Notes: a model not told the origin generated them from the sequence alone. Shown: positions 1 to 8,322, counted from the first letter of the stretch. The stretch is DNA of 64,000 nucleotides from Kitasatospora sp. Root107 (GCF_001424875.1 NZ_LMCT01000012.1:337880-401879); one strand, 5' to 3'. Made by a program: numbers and translations.

Positions 1-737
1 TGGAGCGGCTTCCAGGCCCTGCCGGGCGTGAGCGCACCGACCATGCAGGCCCACAAGGTCGCGATCACCGCCATGCCCGACGGCAGCGCGCAGATCCTGG
101 CTATAGCAAGCAACGGTCTGGTGTACCACCAGACCCGCTACGCGGACGGCAACTGGAGCGGCTTCCAGCTGATCCGGGGCGTCGACTCCGACACGATGCA
201 GGCGAAGGAGATCGCGATCGCCGGCACGCCCGACGGTGCGACGCAGGTCCTGGCCATCGGATCGAACGACCTTGTCTACCACAAGGCCCGCTATGCCAAC
301 GGCACTTGGAGTGAGTTCCAACTCCTGGCCGGTGTCGGCTGGCCCACCATGAAAGCCCAGAAGGTGGTTGTCAGCGGCGCAGCGGACGGTACAGCGCAGG
401 TGCTGGCGATCGGCGCGGACGGCAACGTCTACCACGAGGCCCGCTACGCCAGCGGTGAGTGGAGCGGCTTCCAGCCCATCACCGGCGTCAACGCCCCCAC
501 CATGAAGGCCACCCAGATCGCCATCGCCGCCACCCCCGACGGCGCCGCCCAGATCCTCGCCATCGCCCCCGACAACAACCTCATCTACCACAAGGCCCGC
601 TACGCCAACGGCACCTGGAGCAACTTCCAACTCGTCCCCGGCGCCGCCGGCGCCAACACCTTCGCCGCCAACACCATCGCCATCACCGGCCTGCCCAACA
701 ACTCCACCCAGATCAGATCCTCGCCACCGGCCACTGA
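1..737 (+). pseudogene. 3' part of a repeat (propeller/lectin-like) protein, frameshifted near its end
   Basis: The reading frame is open from base 1, so the 5' end lies outside the window. It encodes tandem repeats of 51 residues; each begins WSGFQ or a variant (codons at 1, 154, 307, 460, 616) and contains an AQILAI-type strand and a VYHxARYAxG turn, as in tachylectin/PLL-like beta-propellers. No function beyond probable extracellular glycan or surface binding can be given. In the last repeat a 5-bp tandem duplication (CAGATCAGAT, 709-718) breaks the frame. Without it the protein would end QILATGH-stop at 735-737, just before a strong terminator; with it the frame runs on to 1389 through unrelated DNA. 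Real mutation or sequencing error cannot be told apart here. Confidence 0.7.
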
Positions 738-753
738 CCCCCGCACCACCACC

Positions 754-787
754 CACCGGCCCGCCCACCACAAGGGGCGGGCCGGTG
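754..787. terminator. Bidirectional hairpin terminator
   Basis: Perfect 13-bp stem (754-766 with 775-787), 8-nt loop, between the repeat-protein gene and the convergent VOC gene. There is no long T run, as is common in Streptomyces. Confidence 0.75.
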
Positions 788-799
788 CCGTGTGCCGGG

Positions 800-1171
800 T
801 CAGCTGCCCTGCACCAGGCAGAACGGGTGGCCCGCCGGATCCAGATAGACCCGCCAGCCGGTCTCCACAGCCTTGCGGACCGCACCGAGTTCCAGCGCCC
901 CGGCCTCCGCCACGTCCAGATCCTCGACGTCGACGTCCAGGTGGAGCTGCTGCGGGTGGGCCGGGTCCGGCCACATCGGCGGGCGGTAGTCCTCGACCCG
1001 CTGGAAGCCGAGCACCATGCCGCCGGGGACGTGCACCGTCGACCAGTACTCGTCCAGCGACCAGCGCGGGTCCGGGCGGTCCACCTCGCCCCCGAGCAGG
1101 GCCGCGTAGAAGTGCGCCAGCCCGGCGGGGTAGTGACAGTCGAGCACCACGCACTGCAGCTTGCCGATCAT
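800..1171 (-). CDS. VOC (glyoxalase/bleomycin-resistance fold) protein
   Basis: 123 residues. It begins MIGKLQCVVLDC and has the paired beta-alpha-beta-beta-beta modules of the vicinal oxygen chelate family: an N-terminal half ending near LGFQRVEDYR and a C-terminal half with LHLDVDVEDLD and the closing strand YLDPAGHPFCLV. Such stand-alone actinobacterial proteins are usually annotated glyoxalase-like; the substrate is unknown. The ATG at 1171 was chosen because GGAG lies 8 nt upstream. It is divergent from the GntR gene; the 214 bp between them should hold both promoters. Confidence 0.8.
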   Translation of the reverse strand: MIGKLQCVVLDCHYPAGLAHFYAALLGGEVDRPDPRWSLDEYWSTVHVPGGMVLGFQRVEDYRPPMWPDPAHPQQLHLDVDVEDLDVAEAGALELGAVRKAVETGWRVYLDPAGHPFCLVQGS

Positions 1172-1385
1172 CGGGACCACTCCTGGAGCAGACGGGGACC
1201 TGTACCCCCCCAGCATCCCGCCCGGCCGGGACCAGGTGGCAGTTCGACCCATGGCGGACGAATCGTCGCAGGTCAGAGCGGTGCTCCGGGACCCCCAGGT
1301 GGCGTAATGCCGCTGCAACGAAAAACCGGCCGGTACGGCCCTATGGTTCTGGCGACCCCAAGCCGCCGATCCCGGAGCAACCACC

Positions 1386-2138
1386 ATGACCAGCGAGAAC
1401 GCCGGCCGCCCGGGCCCCAGGCGGCTGCGGGCCGACCGGGCCAGGCAGGTGGCGGACGTGCTGCGCCGTCAGGTGCTGGCGGAGCAGGGGCGGGAGCACC
1501 CGCTGCCGCACGAGGAGCAGCTGGCCGAGGAGTTCGGCGAGTCGCGGAACACCGTCCGGGAGGCGCTGGACCTGCTCCGCGCCGAGGGGCTGGTGCGCCG
1601 GGTGCCCGGCTCGGGGACGGTGGTGGTCGCGGCCAAGGTGCCGCACGGCCTGAACCGGCTCGAAGGGCTGGCCGAGACCCTGCACGAGCACGGCGAGGTG
1701 GTCAACGAGGTACGGGCCTTCGGCCCGGTCCGCGCACCGGGCCCGGTGGCCCGCCGGTTCGGCCTGCCGGACGGCGCCGACGTCGTCTACGTGGAGCGGC
1801 TGCGGCGGCTGAACGGGCTGCCGCTCTCGCTCGACCTGACCTACCTGGCGCCGGACATCGGCGCCGGACTGGACGCCGCCGACCTGGCGGGCCAGGACCT
1901 GTTCCGGCTGATCGAGGAGATCGCCGGGCAGCCGCTCGGCCGGGCCGAGATCACCCTGGAGGCGGTGAACGCCGACCCGCACTCCGCCACCGTGCTCGAA
2001 GTGCCGCGCGGAGCCGCCCTGTTGATGCTGGAGCGACTGACCTCGCTGGCCGACGGCCGCCCGGTCGACCTGGAGTACGTCCGGTTCCGCGGCGACCGGC
2101 TCACCATGCAGGGCCACCTGCTCCGCGACCTCCCCTGA
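1386..2138 (+). CDS. GntR/HutC-family transcriptional regulator
   Basis: 250 residues. The N-terminal winged helix (about 15-80) carries the family signature LAEEFGESRNTVREALDLLRAEGLV; the C-terminal UTRA-type ligand domain (about 95-245) includes VVYVERLRRLNGLPLSLD. HutC-type members are usually effector-released repressors of adjacent catabolic or transport operons. The ATG is preceded by GGAG at 8 nt. The gene lies 19 bp upstream of the ferredoxin on the same strand, so it probably controls, and may be co-transcribed with, the transport/redox cluster ending at 8021. The effector is unknown. Confidence 0.9.
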   Translation: MTSENAGRPGPRRLRADRARQVADVLRRQVLAEQGREHPLPHEEQLAEEFGESRNTVREALDLLRAEGLVRRVPGSGTVVVAAKVPHGLNRLEGLAETLHEHGEVVNEVRAFGPVRAPGPVARRFGLPDGADVVYVERLRRLNGLPLSLDLTYLAPDIGAGLDAADLAGQDLFRLIEEIAGQPLGRAEITLEAVNADPHSATVLEVPRGAALLMLERLTSLADGRPVDLEYVRFRGDRLTMQGHLLRDLP

Positions 2139-2157
2139 CCCGAAGGACGGACCCACC

Positions 2158-2385
2158 ATGGCACTCGCCGACCACCGCTCCGACGTGCCCGTGACCATCG
2201 ACGCCTCGCTCTGTATCGAGGGCTGCACGCTCTGCGTGGAGATGTGCCCGCTGGACTCACTGGCGATCAACCCCGACAGCGGGAAGGCGTTCATGCACGT
2301 GGACGAGTGCTGGTACTGCGGCCCGTGCGCCGCCCGCTGCCCCACCGGCGCGGTCAGCGTCAACATGCCCTACCTGCTGCGATAG
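2158..2385 (+). CDS. Small two-cluster ferredoxin (AprB-like)
   Basis: 75 residues with two cysteine motifs, CIEGCTLCVEMCP and CWYCGPCAARCP, able to bind two [4Fe-4S] clusters. The second is the classical CxxCxxCxxxCP; the first has a three-residue first spacing. The length fits the ferredoxin part of an APS-reductase beta subunit without its C-terminal tail. It is encoded 17 bp before the substrate-binding protein and in the same run as an AprA/fumarate-reductase-like flavoprotein, so it probably passes electrons to or from that enzyme. Cytoplasmic. Confidence 0.88.
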   Translation: MALADHRSDVPVTIDASLCIEGCTLCVEMCPLDSLAINPDSGKAFMHVDECWYCGPCAARCPTGAVSVNMPYLLR

Positions 2386-2402
2386 TTGAGGAACAGTCAG
2401 AC

Positions 2403-3788
2403 ATGAGAGTGCGCACCGGAGCCGTACTGGCCGCAGCAGTCCTGACCGCCGCCACCGCCTGCTCCGCCCCCGGTGGCGACGGTGGCGAGCACACCGTCGA
2501 GGTGGTGGTCGGCTACCAGTCCAAGACCATCAACACCGTGACGGCGGGCACCCTGCTGCGGGCCCAGGGGTACTTCGAACAGCGGCTGGCCGAGCTGGGC
2601 AGGGCCGACGGCAACCGCTACAAGGTCAGCTGGCAGGACTACGACTCCGGTGCCCCGATCACCGCCCAGATGCTGGCCGAGAAGATCGACATCGGCTCGA
2701 TGGGCGACTACCCGCTGCTGATCAACGGCTCCCGGGCCCAGGAGGCCGGCGGCCCGGGCACCCGGCTGGTCTCGGTCACCGGGTACAACCTGCTCGGCGC
2801 GCTCAACAGCGTGGTGGTGCCGGTGGATTCGACCGCCCGCACGCTGGCCGACCTGAAGGGGAAGAAGGTCTCCACCTCGGTCGGCTCGGCCGCCGACGGC
2901 ACCCTGGTACAGGCGCTGCGCAAGGCCGGGGTGGCGGACACCGAGATCCAGAAGCAGAACCAGCAGCCCGCCGTCGGCGCCTCCGCCCTCAAGGCGGGCA
3001 GCGTGGACGCGCTGGCCCAGTTCGTCGCCTGGCCGGGCGCGGTGGTCTTCGCCGGGGACGCCCGGCTGCTCTACGACGGCGCCGCGCTGGCCAGGCCGAC
3101 CCTGCACGGGGTGGTGATCCGGCAGAAGTTCGGCACCGAGCGCCCCACCGTGGTGGGGGCCTTCCTGGCCGCCCAGGGCGACGCCACGAAGTACCTCAAC
3201 GAGCAGCCGCTGGCCGCCAGTTCGAAGGTGGCCGAGGCGACCGGACTGCCCGCCGAGGTGGTGCACCTCTACAACGGGCCGAACGGCATCGCCACCTTCG
3301 CCACCGCGCTCCGCCCCGAACTGCTGGACGCGCTCCGTGAGGACGTGCCGTTCCTCAAGTCGGTCGGCGTGCTCAAGGCGCTGGACGTGGAGAGGTTCAT
3401 CGACCGCTCCTACCTGGAGCGGGCCGCCCTGCCGCCGGTGGAACCGGCCCGGATCACCGGCACCGACCCGGTCTGCGGCAGGCCGGTCACCGATCCGAAG
3501 CTGGCGGGCGAGCTCTGGTTCGAGGGCGCCACCGCCACCCAGCCGGCCGCCGACCCGGGCTGCCTGCTGAAGGCCGTCAAGGCCGCCTCCGCCTCCGGGG
3601 CCAAGCTCCGCGCCGCGTACGTGCCGGACACCCTGACCGGCACCCGCTGGTTCGCCGACAAGGACCTCTGGGTCAGAGACGGCGCCGCACTGCTGCCGTT
3701 CACCACCGAGGACGGCGCCCGGGCCTACCTGGCCGGGCACCCCGGCGCGGCCCTGCTCTCCTACCAGGAAGCCCTGGCCGCCGCATGA
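2403..3788 (+). CDS. ABC transporter substrate-binding lipoprotein with C-terminal NosL-like domain
   Basis: 461 residues. A lipoprotein signal ends at Cys20 (LTAATAC). Residues about 30-340 are a periplasmic-binding fold of the SsuA/TauA/nitrate class (EVVVGYQSKTINTVTAG, IDIGSMGDYPLL, TLADLKGKKVSTSVGSAADG). About 355-461 resemble NosL, the copper-binding accessory lipoprotein of nitrous oxide reductase (DPVCGRPVTDPKLAGE, ADPGCLLKAV, YVPDTLTGTRWFADKDLWV, PFTTEDGARAYLAGHPGA). ATG at 2403 follows TTGAGGAACAGTCAGAC. The stop overlaps the permease start by 4 nt. The ligand is unknown: an organosulfur or nitrogen oxyanion is a guess from the SBP class, and the NosL tail hints at a metal or an exported cofactor. 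Confidence 0.85.
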   Translation: MRVRTGAVLAAAVLTAATACSAPGGDGGEHTVEVVVGYQSKTINTVTAGTLLRAQGYFEQRLAELGRADGNRYKVSWQDYDSGAPITAQMLAEKIDIGSMGDYPLLINGSRAQEAGGPGTRLVSVTGYNLLGALNSVVVPVDSTARTLADLKGKKVSTSVGSAADGTLVQALRKAGVADTEIQKQNQQPAVGASALKAGSVDALAQFVAWPGAVVFAGDARLLYDGAALARPTLHGVVIRQKFGTERPTVVGAFLAAQGDATKYLNEQPLAASSKVAEATGLPAEVVHLYNGPNGIATFATALRPELLDALREDVPFLKSVGVLKALDVERFIDRSYLERAALPPVEPARITGTDPVCGRPVTDPKLAGELWFEGATATQPAADPGCLLKAVKAASASGAKLRAAYVPDTLTGTRWFADKDLWVRDGAALLPFTTEDGARAYLAGHPGAALLSYQEALAAA

Positions 3789-4561
3789 CCCGCCGTCGGC
3801 TGATCCGGCTGCTCTCGCTGCTGGGCTTCGTCGCCCTCTGGCAGCTGCTCACCGCGCAGCACGTCCGGCTCTGGGTGCGGTTCGACCACCTGCCGACCGC
3901 CGTCCAGGTCTGGCAGGCCTTCGGGCTCAGACTCGGCACCGCCGAGTACTGGCAGGACCTGACGGACAGTCTGCTGCGGATCGGCACCGGCTTCCTGCTG
4001 GCCGCCCTGCTCGGGGTGGCCACCGGGGTGCTCACCGCCCGCTCACGCTGGGCCGCCGACCTGATCGGCCCCGTGCTGGAGGTGATCCGGCCGATCCCGG
4101 CGATCGCCCTGGTGCCGGTGGCGATCATGCTGTTCCCGGAGAACGAGCAGGGCATCGTCTTCATCACCTTCGCCGCCGCGTTCTTCCCGGTGGCGGTGGC
4201 CACCCGGCACGCCGTCCGGGCGGTACCGCCGCTCTGGGAGGAGGCCGTCCGGACCATGGGTGGCAGCCGCCTGCGGGTGCTGTCCGGGGTGGTGCTGCCG
4301 GCCGCGCTGCCCGGGGTGGTCGGCGGCCTCTCGGTGGGGATCGGGGTCTCCTGGATCTGCGTGATCTCCGCCGAGATGGTCTCCGGCCAGTTCGGGGTCG
4401 GCTACCGGACCTGGCAGGCGTACACCGTGCTGGACTACCCCGGCGTCTTCGTCGGGATGGCCACCATCGGCCTCCTCGGCCGGCTGACCTCCGGGGCCGT
4501 CGAGCTCCTCGGCCGCCGGCTGACCGGCTGGCTGCCGCCACAGCTGGGGAGTGCGCGATGA
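3785..4561 (+). CDS. ABC transporter permease (SsuC/TauC class)
   Basis: 258 residues with about six membrane segments, starting FVALWQLLTA after a basic N-terminus. The BPD_transp_1 coupling loop is visible as EEAVRTMGGSRLRVLSGVVLPAALPGVVGGLSVG, the EAA motif that contacts the ATPase. Typical of sulfonate/nitrate/taurine importers. The ATG overlaps the upstream stop (ATGA, 3785-3788) and the stop overlaps the ATPase start in the same way, so the three ABC genes are translationally coupled. Confidence 0.9.
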   Translation: MTRRRLIRLLSLLGFVALWQLLTAQHVRLWVRFDHLPTAVQVWQAFGLRLGTAEYWQDLTDSLLRIGTGFLLAALLGVATGVLTARSRWAADLIGPVLEVIRPIPAIALVPVAIMLFPENEQGIVFITFAAAFFPVAVATRHAVRAVPPLWEEAVRTMGGSRLRVLSGVVLPAALPGVVGGLSVGIGVSWICVISAEMVSGQFGVGYRTWQAYTVLDYPGVFVGMATIGLLGRLTSGAVELLGRRLTGWLPPQLGSAR

Positions 4562-5286
4562 GCCTGCGACTGACCGCCCGTGGGCTCTCCCTCGGGCACA
4601 CCGGCCACCCGGTGCTGGCGGACCTCGACCTGGAGGTGGCGCCCGGCGAGGTGCTGACCGTGGTCGGTGCCTCCGGCGGCGGCAAGTCCACCCTGCTCCG
4701 CGCCCTGGCCGGGCTGCTGCCGCCGACCGGCGGCGAGCTGCTGGCCGACGGCGTACCGGTCCGCGGGCCGTCCGCCGAACGCGCCCTGGTCTTCCAGGAG
4801 GACGGCCTGCTGCCCTGGCGCACCGCCCGCCGCAACGTCGAACTCCCGCTGGCCATCACCGGGGTGCCCCGGCGCCAACGCCGCGCCCCGGCCGCGGACT
4901 GGCTCGACCGGGTCGGCCTGGAGGGCCATCACGACCGGCTGCCACGGCAGTTGTCCGGCGGCCAGCGCCAACGGGTGCAGCTGGCCCGGGCCCTGGCGAA
5001 CTCCCCGAAAGCCGTCCTGATGGACGAACCGTTCGGCGCGCTGGATCCGCAGAACCGGCACGCCATGCAGCAACTGCTGCTCACCGTCTGGGAGAAGGAG
5101 CGCTGCACGGTGGTCTTCGTCACCCATGACGTGGACGAGGCACTGCTGCTCGGCGACCGGGTGGCGGTCCTCGGCGGCGGACGGCTGACCGCCCTGCACG
5201 AGGTGCCCCGGGCCCGCGAGAGCGCGGCCCGGACCGACCCGACGGTGCTCGCGCTCCGCGCCCGGCTGCTGTCCGAGCTGTCCTGA
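4558..5286 (+). CDS. ABC transporter ATPase (SsuB/TauB class)
   Basis: 242 residues. Walker A GASGGGKST (about residues 38-46), Q-loop VFQEDGLLPW, signature LSGGQRQRVQLARAL, Walker B VLMDEPFGALD and switch His in VFVTHDVDEAL are all intact, so the importer should be active. It starts by ATGA overlap with the permease. A 74-bp spacer of degenerate repeats separates it from the flavoprotein gene; no hairpin terminator is obvious there, so read-through is likely. Confidence 0.92.
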   Translation: MSLRLTARGLSLGHTGHPVLADLDLEVAPGEVLTVVGASGGGKSTLLRALAGLLPPTGGELLADGVPVRGPSAERALVFQEDGLLPWRTARRNVELPLAITGVPRRQRRAPAADWLDRVGLEGHHDRLPRQLSGGQRQRVQLARALANSPKAVLMDEPFGALDPQNRHAMQQLLLTVWEKERCTVVFVTHDVDEALLLGDRVAVLGGGRLTALHEVPRARESAARTDPTVLALRARLLSELS

Positions 5287-5352
5287 ACCCGGCCGCCCCG
5301 AACCCGGCTGCCCGAACCGAGCCGTCCTCAACCCAGCTGTCCCGAAAGGCCG
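5284..5352 (+). repeat. Degenerate tandem repeats filling the ATPase-flavoprotein spacer
   Basis: About four and a half imperfect copies of a 14-16 nt unit close to CCCGAACCCGGCTG occupy nearly the whole 74-bp spacer, overlapping the ATPase stop codon. No hairpin or promoter is evident. Possible slippage-generated filler or a protein/RNA-binding array. Confidence 0.5.
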
Positions 5353-5360
5353 TTGACCCC

Positions 5361-8021
5361 ATGCAGATCCCCCACCCGTCCGAGGCCCGCCGACTGAGCT
5401 GCGACGTGCTGGTGATCGGCGGTGGCACCGCAGGCACGATGGCAGCGATCAGCGCCGCCGAGGCCGGTGCGAGCGTGCTGCTGCTGGAGAAGGCGCACGT
5501 CCGGCACTCCGGCGCGCTGGCGATGGGCATGGACGGGGTCAACAACGCCGTCATCCCCGGCCGGGCCGAGCCGGACGACTACGTCGCCGAGATCACCCGG
5601 GCCAACGACGGGATCGTGGACCAGCGGACGGTGCGTCAGACCGCCACCCGGGGCTTCGACATGGTCCGCCGGCTGGAGGGCTACGGGGTCAAGTTCGAGA
5701 AGGACGAGTACGGCGAGTACCAGGTCCGCCAGGTGCACCGGTCCGGCAGCTACGTGCTGCCGATGCCGGAGGGCAAGGACGTCAAGAAGGTGCTCTACCG
5801 GGTGCTCAGGCAGCGCCACATGCGGGAGAAGATCACCATCGAGAACCGGGTGATGCCGGTCCGGGTGCTCACCTCCGGCGGCCGGGCGGTCGGCGCCGCC
5901 GCCTTCGACACCCGCAGCGGGGAGTTCGTCACCGTCCGGGCCGGCGCGGTGGTGCTGGCCACCGGCCCGTGCGGCCGGCTCGGCCTGCCCAGCAGCGGCT
6001 ACCTGTACGGCACGTACGAGAACCCGACCAACGCCGGGGACGGCTATGCGATGGCGTACCACGCGGGCGCCGAGCTGAGCGGGATCGAGTGCTTCCAGAT
6101 CAACCCGCTGATCAAGGACTACAACGGCCCCGCCTGCGCGTACGTGGCCAACCCGTTCGGCGGCTACCAGGTGAACCGGCACGGCGAGCGGTTCGTCGAC
6201 TCCGACTACTGGTCCGGGCAGATGATGGCCGAGTTCGCCACCGAGCTGGCCTCCGACCGGGGCCCGGTGTACCTGAGGACCACCCACCTGCCCGAGGAGA
6301 CCGTGCAGGCCCTCGAATCCATCCTGCACACCACCGAGCGCCCCAGCCGGGGGACGTTCCACGCGGGGCGCGGCCACGACTACCGCACCCACGACATCGA
6401 GATGCACATCTCCGAGATCGGCCTCTGCGGCGGGCACTCGGCCAGCGGCGTCCAGGTGGACGAGAACGCCGCCACCACCGTGCCAGGCCTGTACGCGGCC
6501 GGGGACCTGGCCTGCGTGCCGCACAACTACATGATCGGCGCCTTCGTCTTCGGCGACCTGGCCGGTACGCACGCCGCCGCCCACCTCCCTTCCGAGCGCG
6601 CCGAGTTGCCGGCTGACCAGCTGGCCGCCGCGCACGAGCTGATCTACCGTCCGCTGCGCAACCCGGACGGGCCGCCGCAGCCGCAGGTCGAGTACAAGCT
6701 CCGCCGCTTCGTCAACGACTACGTGGCGCCGCCGAAGACCGGCGCCCGGCTCTCGGTCGCGCTGGAGCACTTCGAGCGGATGCGCGGCGAGATCGCCGGC
6801 ATCGGCGCCCGCACCCCGCACGAGCTGATGCGGGCGGTCGAGGTGGACTTCATCCGGGACTGCGCCGAGATGGCCGCCCGCTCCTCGCTGGCCCGCACCG
6901 AGAGCCGCTGGGGCCTCTACCACGAGCGGATCGACCACCCAGGGCGCGACGACGAACGCTGGTTCAGCCACCTCAACCTGCGCCGCCGGGCGGACGGCGC
7001 GATGGAGTTCCTGATCCGCCCGGTCGCGCCCTACCTGGTGCCGGTGGACGGCTTCGAGCCGCCCGCGCTGCCGGTCACCGTGCTCGGCGAGGTGCACGCC
7101 CTGCTGGTCGGCCGGACCGGAGGCACCGTCAGTTCCCCCACCGCCGAGGCCGTTGCCGCCCCCTCCTCGCCCCGGCTGCGCGATCTGCTGCTGCTCGACG
7201 AACCCGCCCTGGCCGAGCTGCTCCCCTACCTGCGCGACCCGGCCGCCGACGTCCGGCGCACCGCCGTCGCGCTGCTCACCGAACAGGCCCCTGCGGGCAC
7301 CGGCCCCGAGCTCGCCCACGCGCTGGCCGACGCTGCCGCCGAAGTCCGCGCCGCCGCGGTGGCCGGGCTGCGTGAACTCCTCCCGACCCTCACCCCCGTG
7401 CTCGGCCCGGGGCTGCTGCCGCACGCGGCCTCCCCCGACCCGGTGGTTCGTGCGGGTGTACTCGAACTCTCCCGCGCCCTGCACACCGGCGAGCTCCCCC
7501 TCTACGCCTCCGCGCTCACCGACACCGCCGTCCCGGTCCGGCTGCAGGCCGTGCACGGACTGGTCTCCCTCGACGCGGCGTCAGCCCTGCTCCCGTTCGC
7601 CGCCGACCCGGCCCGGGAGATCCGGGTCGCCACCGCCGAGGCCCTCGGCACCATCGGCGACCCGGTCGCCGTCCCCACCCTGACCACCCTCGCCACCGAC
7701 CCCGACCCCCTGGTCCGCGCCGCCGCCTTCCAGGGCGCAGCCGGACTGCACTGCCCCGAACCCCTGCTCACCCTGGCCGCCGAACCCGACCCGGACTGGC
7801 AGGTCCGCAAGACCGCCGCCACGGCACTCGGTTCGGCCGCCGCACTCGACGCCCTGCTCCCCCTGCTGACGGACCCTCACATGGACGTCCGCAAATCCGC
7901 CGTCCGCGCCGCCGCCCCGCACACCGCCGACCCCGCCCTGACCGCCGCCCTCCGCGACCGCCTCGCCGACCCCGACGCCGACGTCCGCGCCTACGCCCGG
8001 TTGGCCCTGAAGAAGGCGTAG
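5361..8021 (+). CDS. AprA/fumarate-reductase-like FAD flavoprotein fused to HEAT repeats
   Basis: 886 residues. Residues about 12-560 are an FAD-binding oxidoreductase of the succinate dehydrogenase/fumarate reductase/APS reductase alpha class: dinucleotide motif VIGGGTAGTMAA (from 18), LEKAHVRHSG, VVLATGPCGRLG, GLCGGHSASGVQVDE and the C-terminal FAD motif VPGLYAAGDLACVPHNYMIGAF, closest in style to AprA. From about 610 to the end the chain is a run of HEAT/PBS-lyase-like repeats (LPYLRDPAADVRRTAVALL and about seven more), probably a docking scaffold. The electron partner is probably the small ferredoxin encoded upstream. No signal peptide. The substrate is not evident. Confidence 0.88.
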   Translation: MQIPHPSEARRLSCDVLVIGGGTAGTMAAISAAEAGASVLLLEKAHVRHSGALAMGMDGVNNAVIPGRAEPDDYVAEITRANDGIVDQRTVRQTATRGFDMVRRLEGYGVKFEKDEYGEYQVRQVHRSGSYVLPMPEGKDVKKVLYRVLRQRHMREKITIENRVMPVRVLTSGGRAVGAAAFDTRSGEFVTVRAGAVVLATGPCGRLGLPSSGYLYGTYENPTNAGDGYAMAYHAGAELSGIECFQINPLIKDYNGPACAYVANPFGGYQVNRHGERFVDSDYWSGQMMAEFATELASDRGPVYLRTTHLPEETVQALESILHTTERPSRGTFHAGRGHDYRTHDIEMHISEIGLCGGHSASGVQVDENAATTVPGLYAAGDLACVPHNYMIGAFVFGDLAGTHAAAHLPSERAELPADQLAAAHELIYRPLRNPDGPPQPQVEYKLRRFVNDYVAPPKTGARLSVALEHFERMRGEIAGIGARTPHELMRAVEVDFIRDCAEMAARSSLARTESRWGLYHERIDHPGRDDERWFSHLNLRRRADGAMEFLIRPVAPYLVPVDGFEPPALPVTVLGEVHALLVGRTGGTVSSPTAEAVAAPSSPRLRDLLLLDEPALAELLPYLRDPAADVRRTAVALLTEQAPAGTGPELAHALADAAAEVRAAAVAGLRELLPTLTPVLGPGLLPHAASPDPVVRAGVLELSRALHTGELPLYASALTDTAVPVRLQAVHGLVSLDAASALLPFAADPAREIRVATAEALGTIGDPVAVPTLTTLATDPDPLVRAAAFQGAAGLHCPEPLLTLAAEPDPDWQVRKTAATALGSAAALDALLPLLTDPHMDVRKSAVRAAAPHTADPALTAALRDRLADPDADVRAYARLALKKA

Positions 8022-8033
8022 TACGCGTAGTAC
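8018..8033 (+). promoter_or_regulatory. Direct-repeat candidate operator/promoter of the toxin-antitoxin pair
   Basis: GTAGTAC occurs twice, separated by GC, overlapping the flavoprotein stop. The second copy contains TAGTACT, a plausible -10 about 10 nt upstream of the antitoxin ATG at 8044. There is no clear ribosome-binding site, so a leaderless transcript is possible. Confidence 0.4.
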
Positions 8034-8043
8034 TCTGGTTCCC

Positions 8044-8322
8044 ATGGAGATCTCAAGCGAAGTACCGGCGCGTGAGCTCAACCAGCAGACCGCCCAGATC
8101 CTGGCCCGGGTCGAGGCCGGCGAGACGGTGACCGTCACGAAGAACGGCCGGCCGGTGGCCATACTGCGCCCGTACGGCACGGAGGACCCGCCGGCCTACG
8201 GCTTCCGCACCGACCCGATGGGTGAGGACCCGTATTTCCAGGAGCCGCCGTCCATCGAGTTCGACCCGATGGACGTGGACGAGCAGGACGAGCTGATGCG
8301 ACAGGGGTTCGGCCTTGACTGA
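8044..8322 (+). CDS. Phd/YefM-family antitoxin
   Basis: 92 residues. The N-terminal half fits the Phd/YefM DNA-binding fold (EVPARELNQQTAQILARVEAGETVTVTKNGRPVAILRP), and an acidic C-terminal tail (EFDPMDVDEQDELMRQ) is typical of the toxin-wrapping part. Antitoxins of this type neutralise the toxin and repress their own promoter. The coding end overlaps the toxin start by 8 nt. It lies 22 bp after the flavoprotein cluster and is probably independent of it. Confidence 0.9.
   Translation: MEISSEVPARELNQQTAQILARVEAGETVTVTKNGRPVAILRPYGTEDPPAYGFRTDPMGEDPYFQEPPSIEFDPMDVDEQDELMRQGFGLD

Noticed and set aside
28..1389. A single 453-residue protein continuing from the repeat gene to the GntR start
   Set aside because: After about residue 230 it becomes Arg/Pro-rich antisense of the VOC gene and crosses a strong terminator; explained by the 5-bp duplication.
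5328..7556. 742-codon open frame opposite the flavoprotein
   Set aside because: Antisense shadow typical of high-GC coding DNA: Gly/Arg/Val-rich, no domain, no ribosome-binding site. The same holds for 30605-33415 and 36339-38207.
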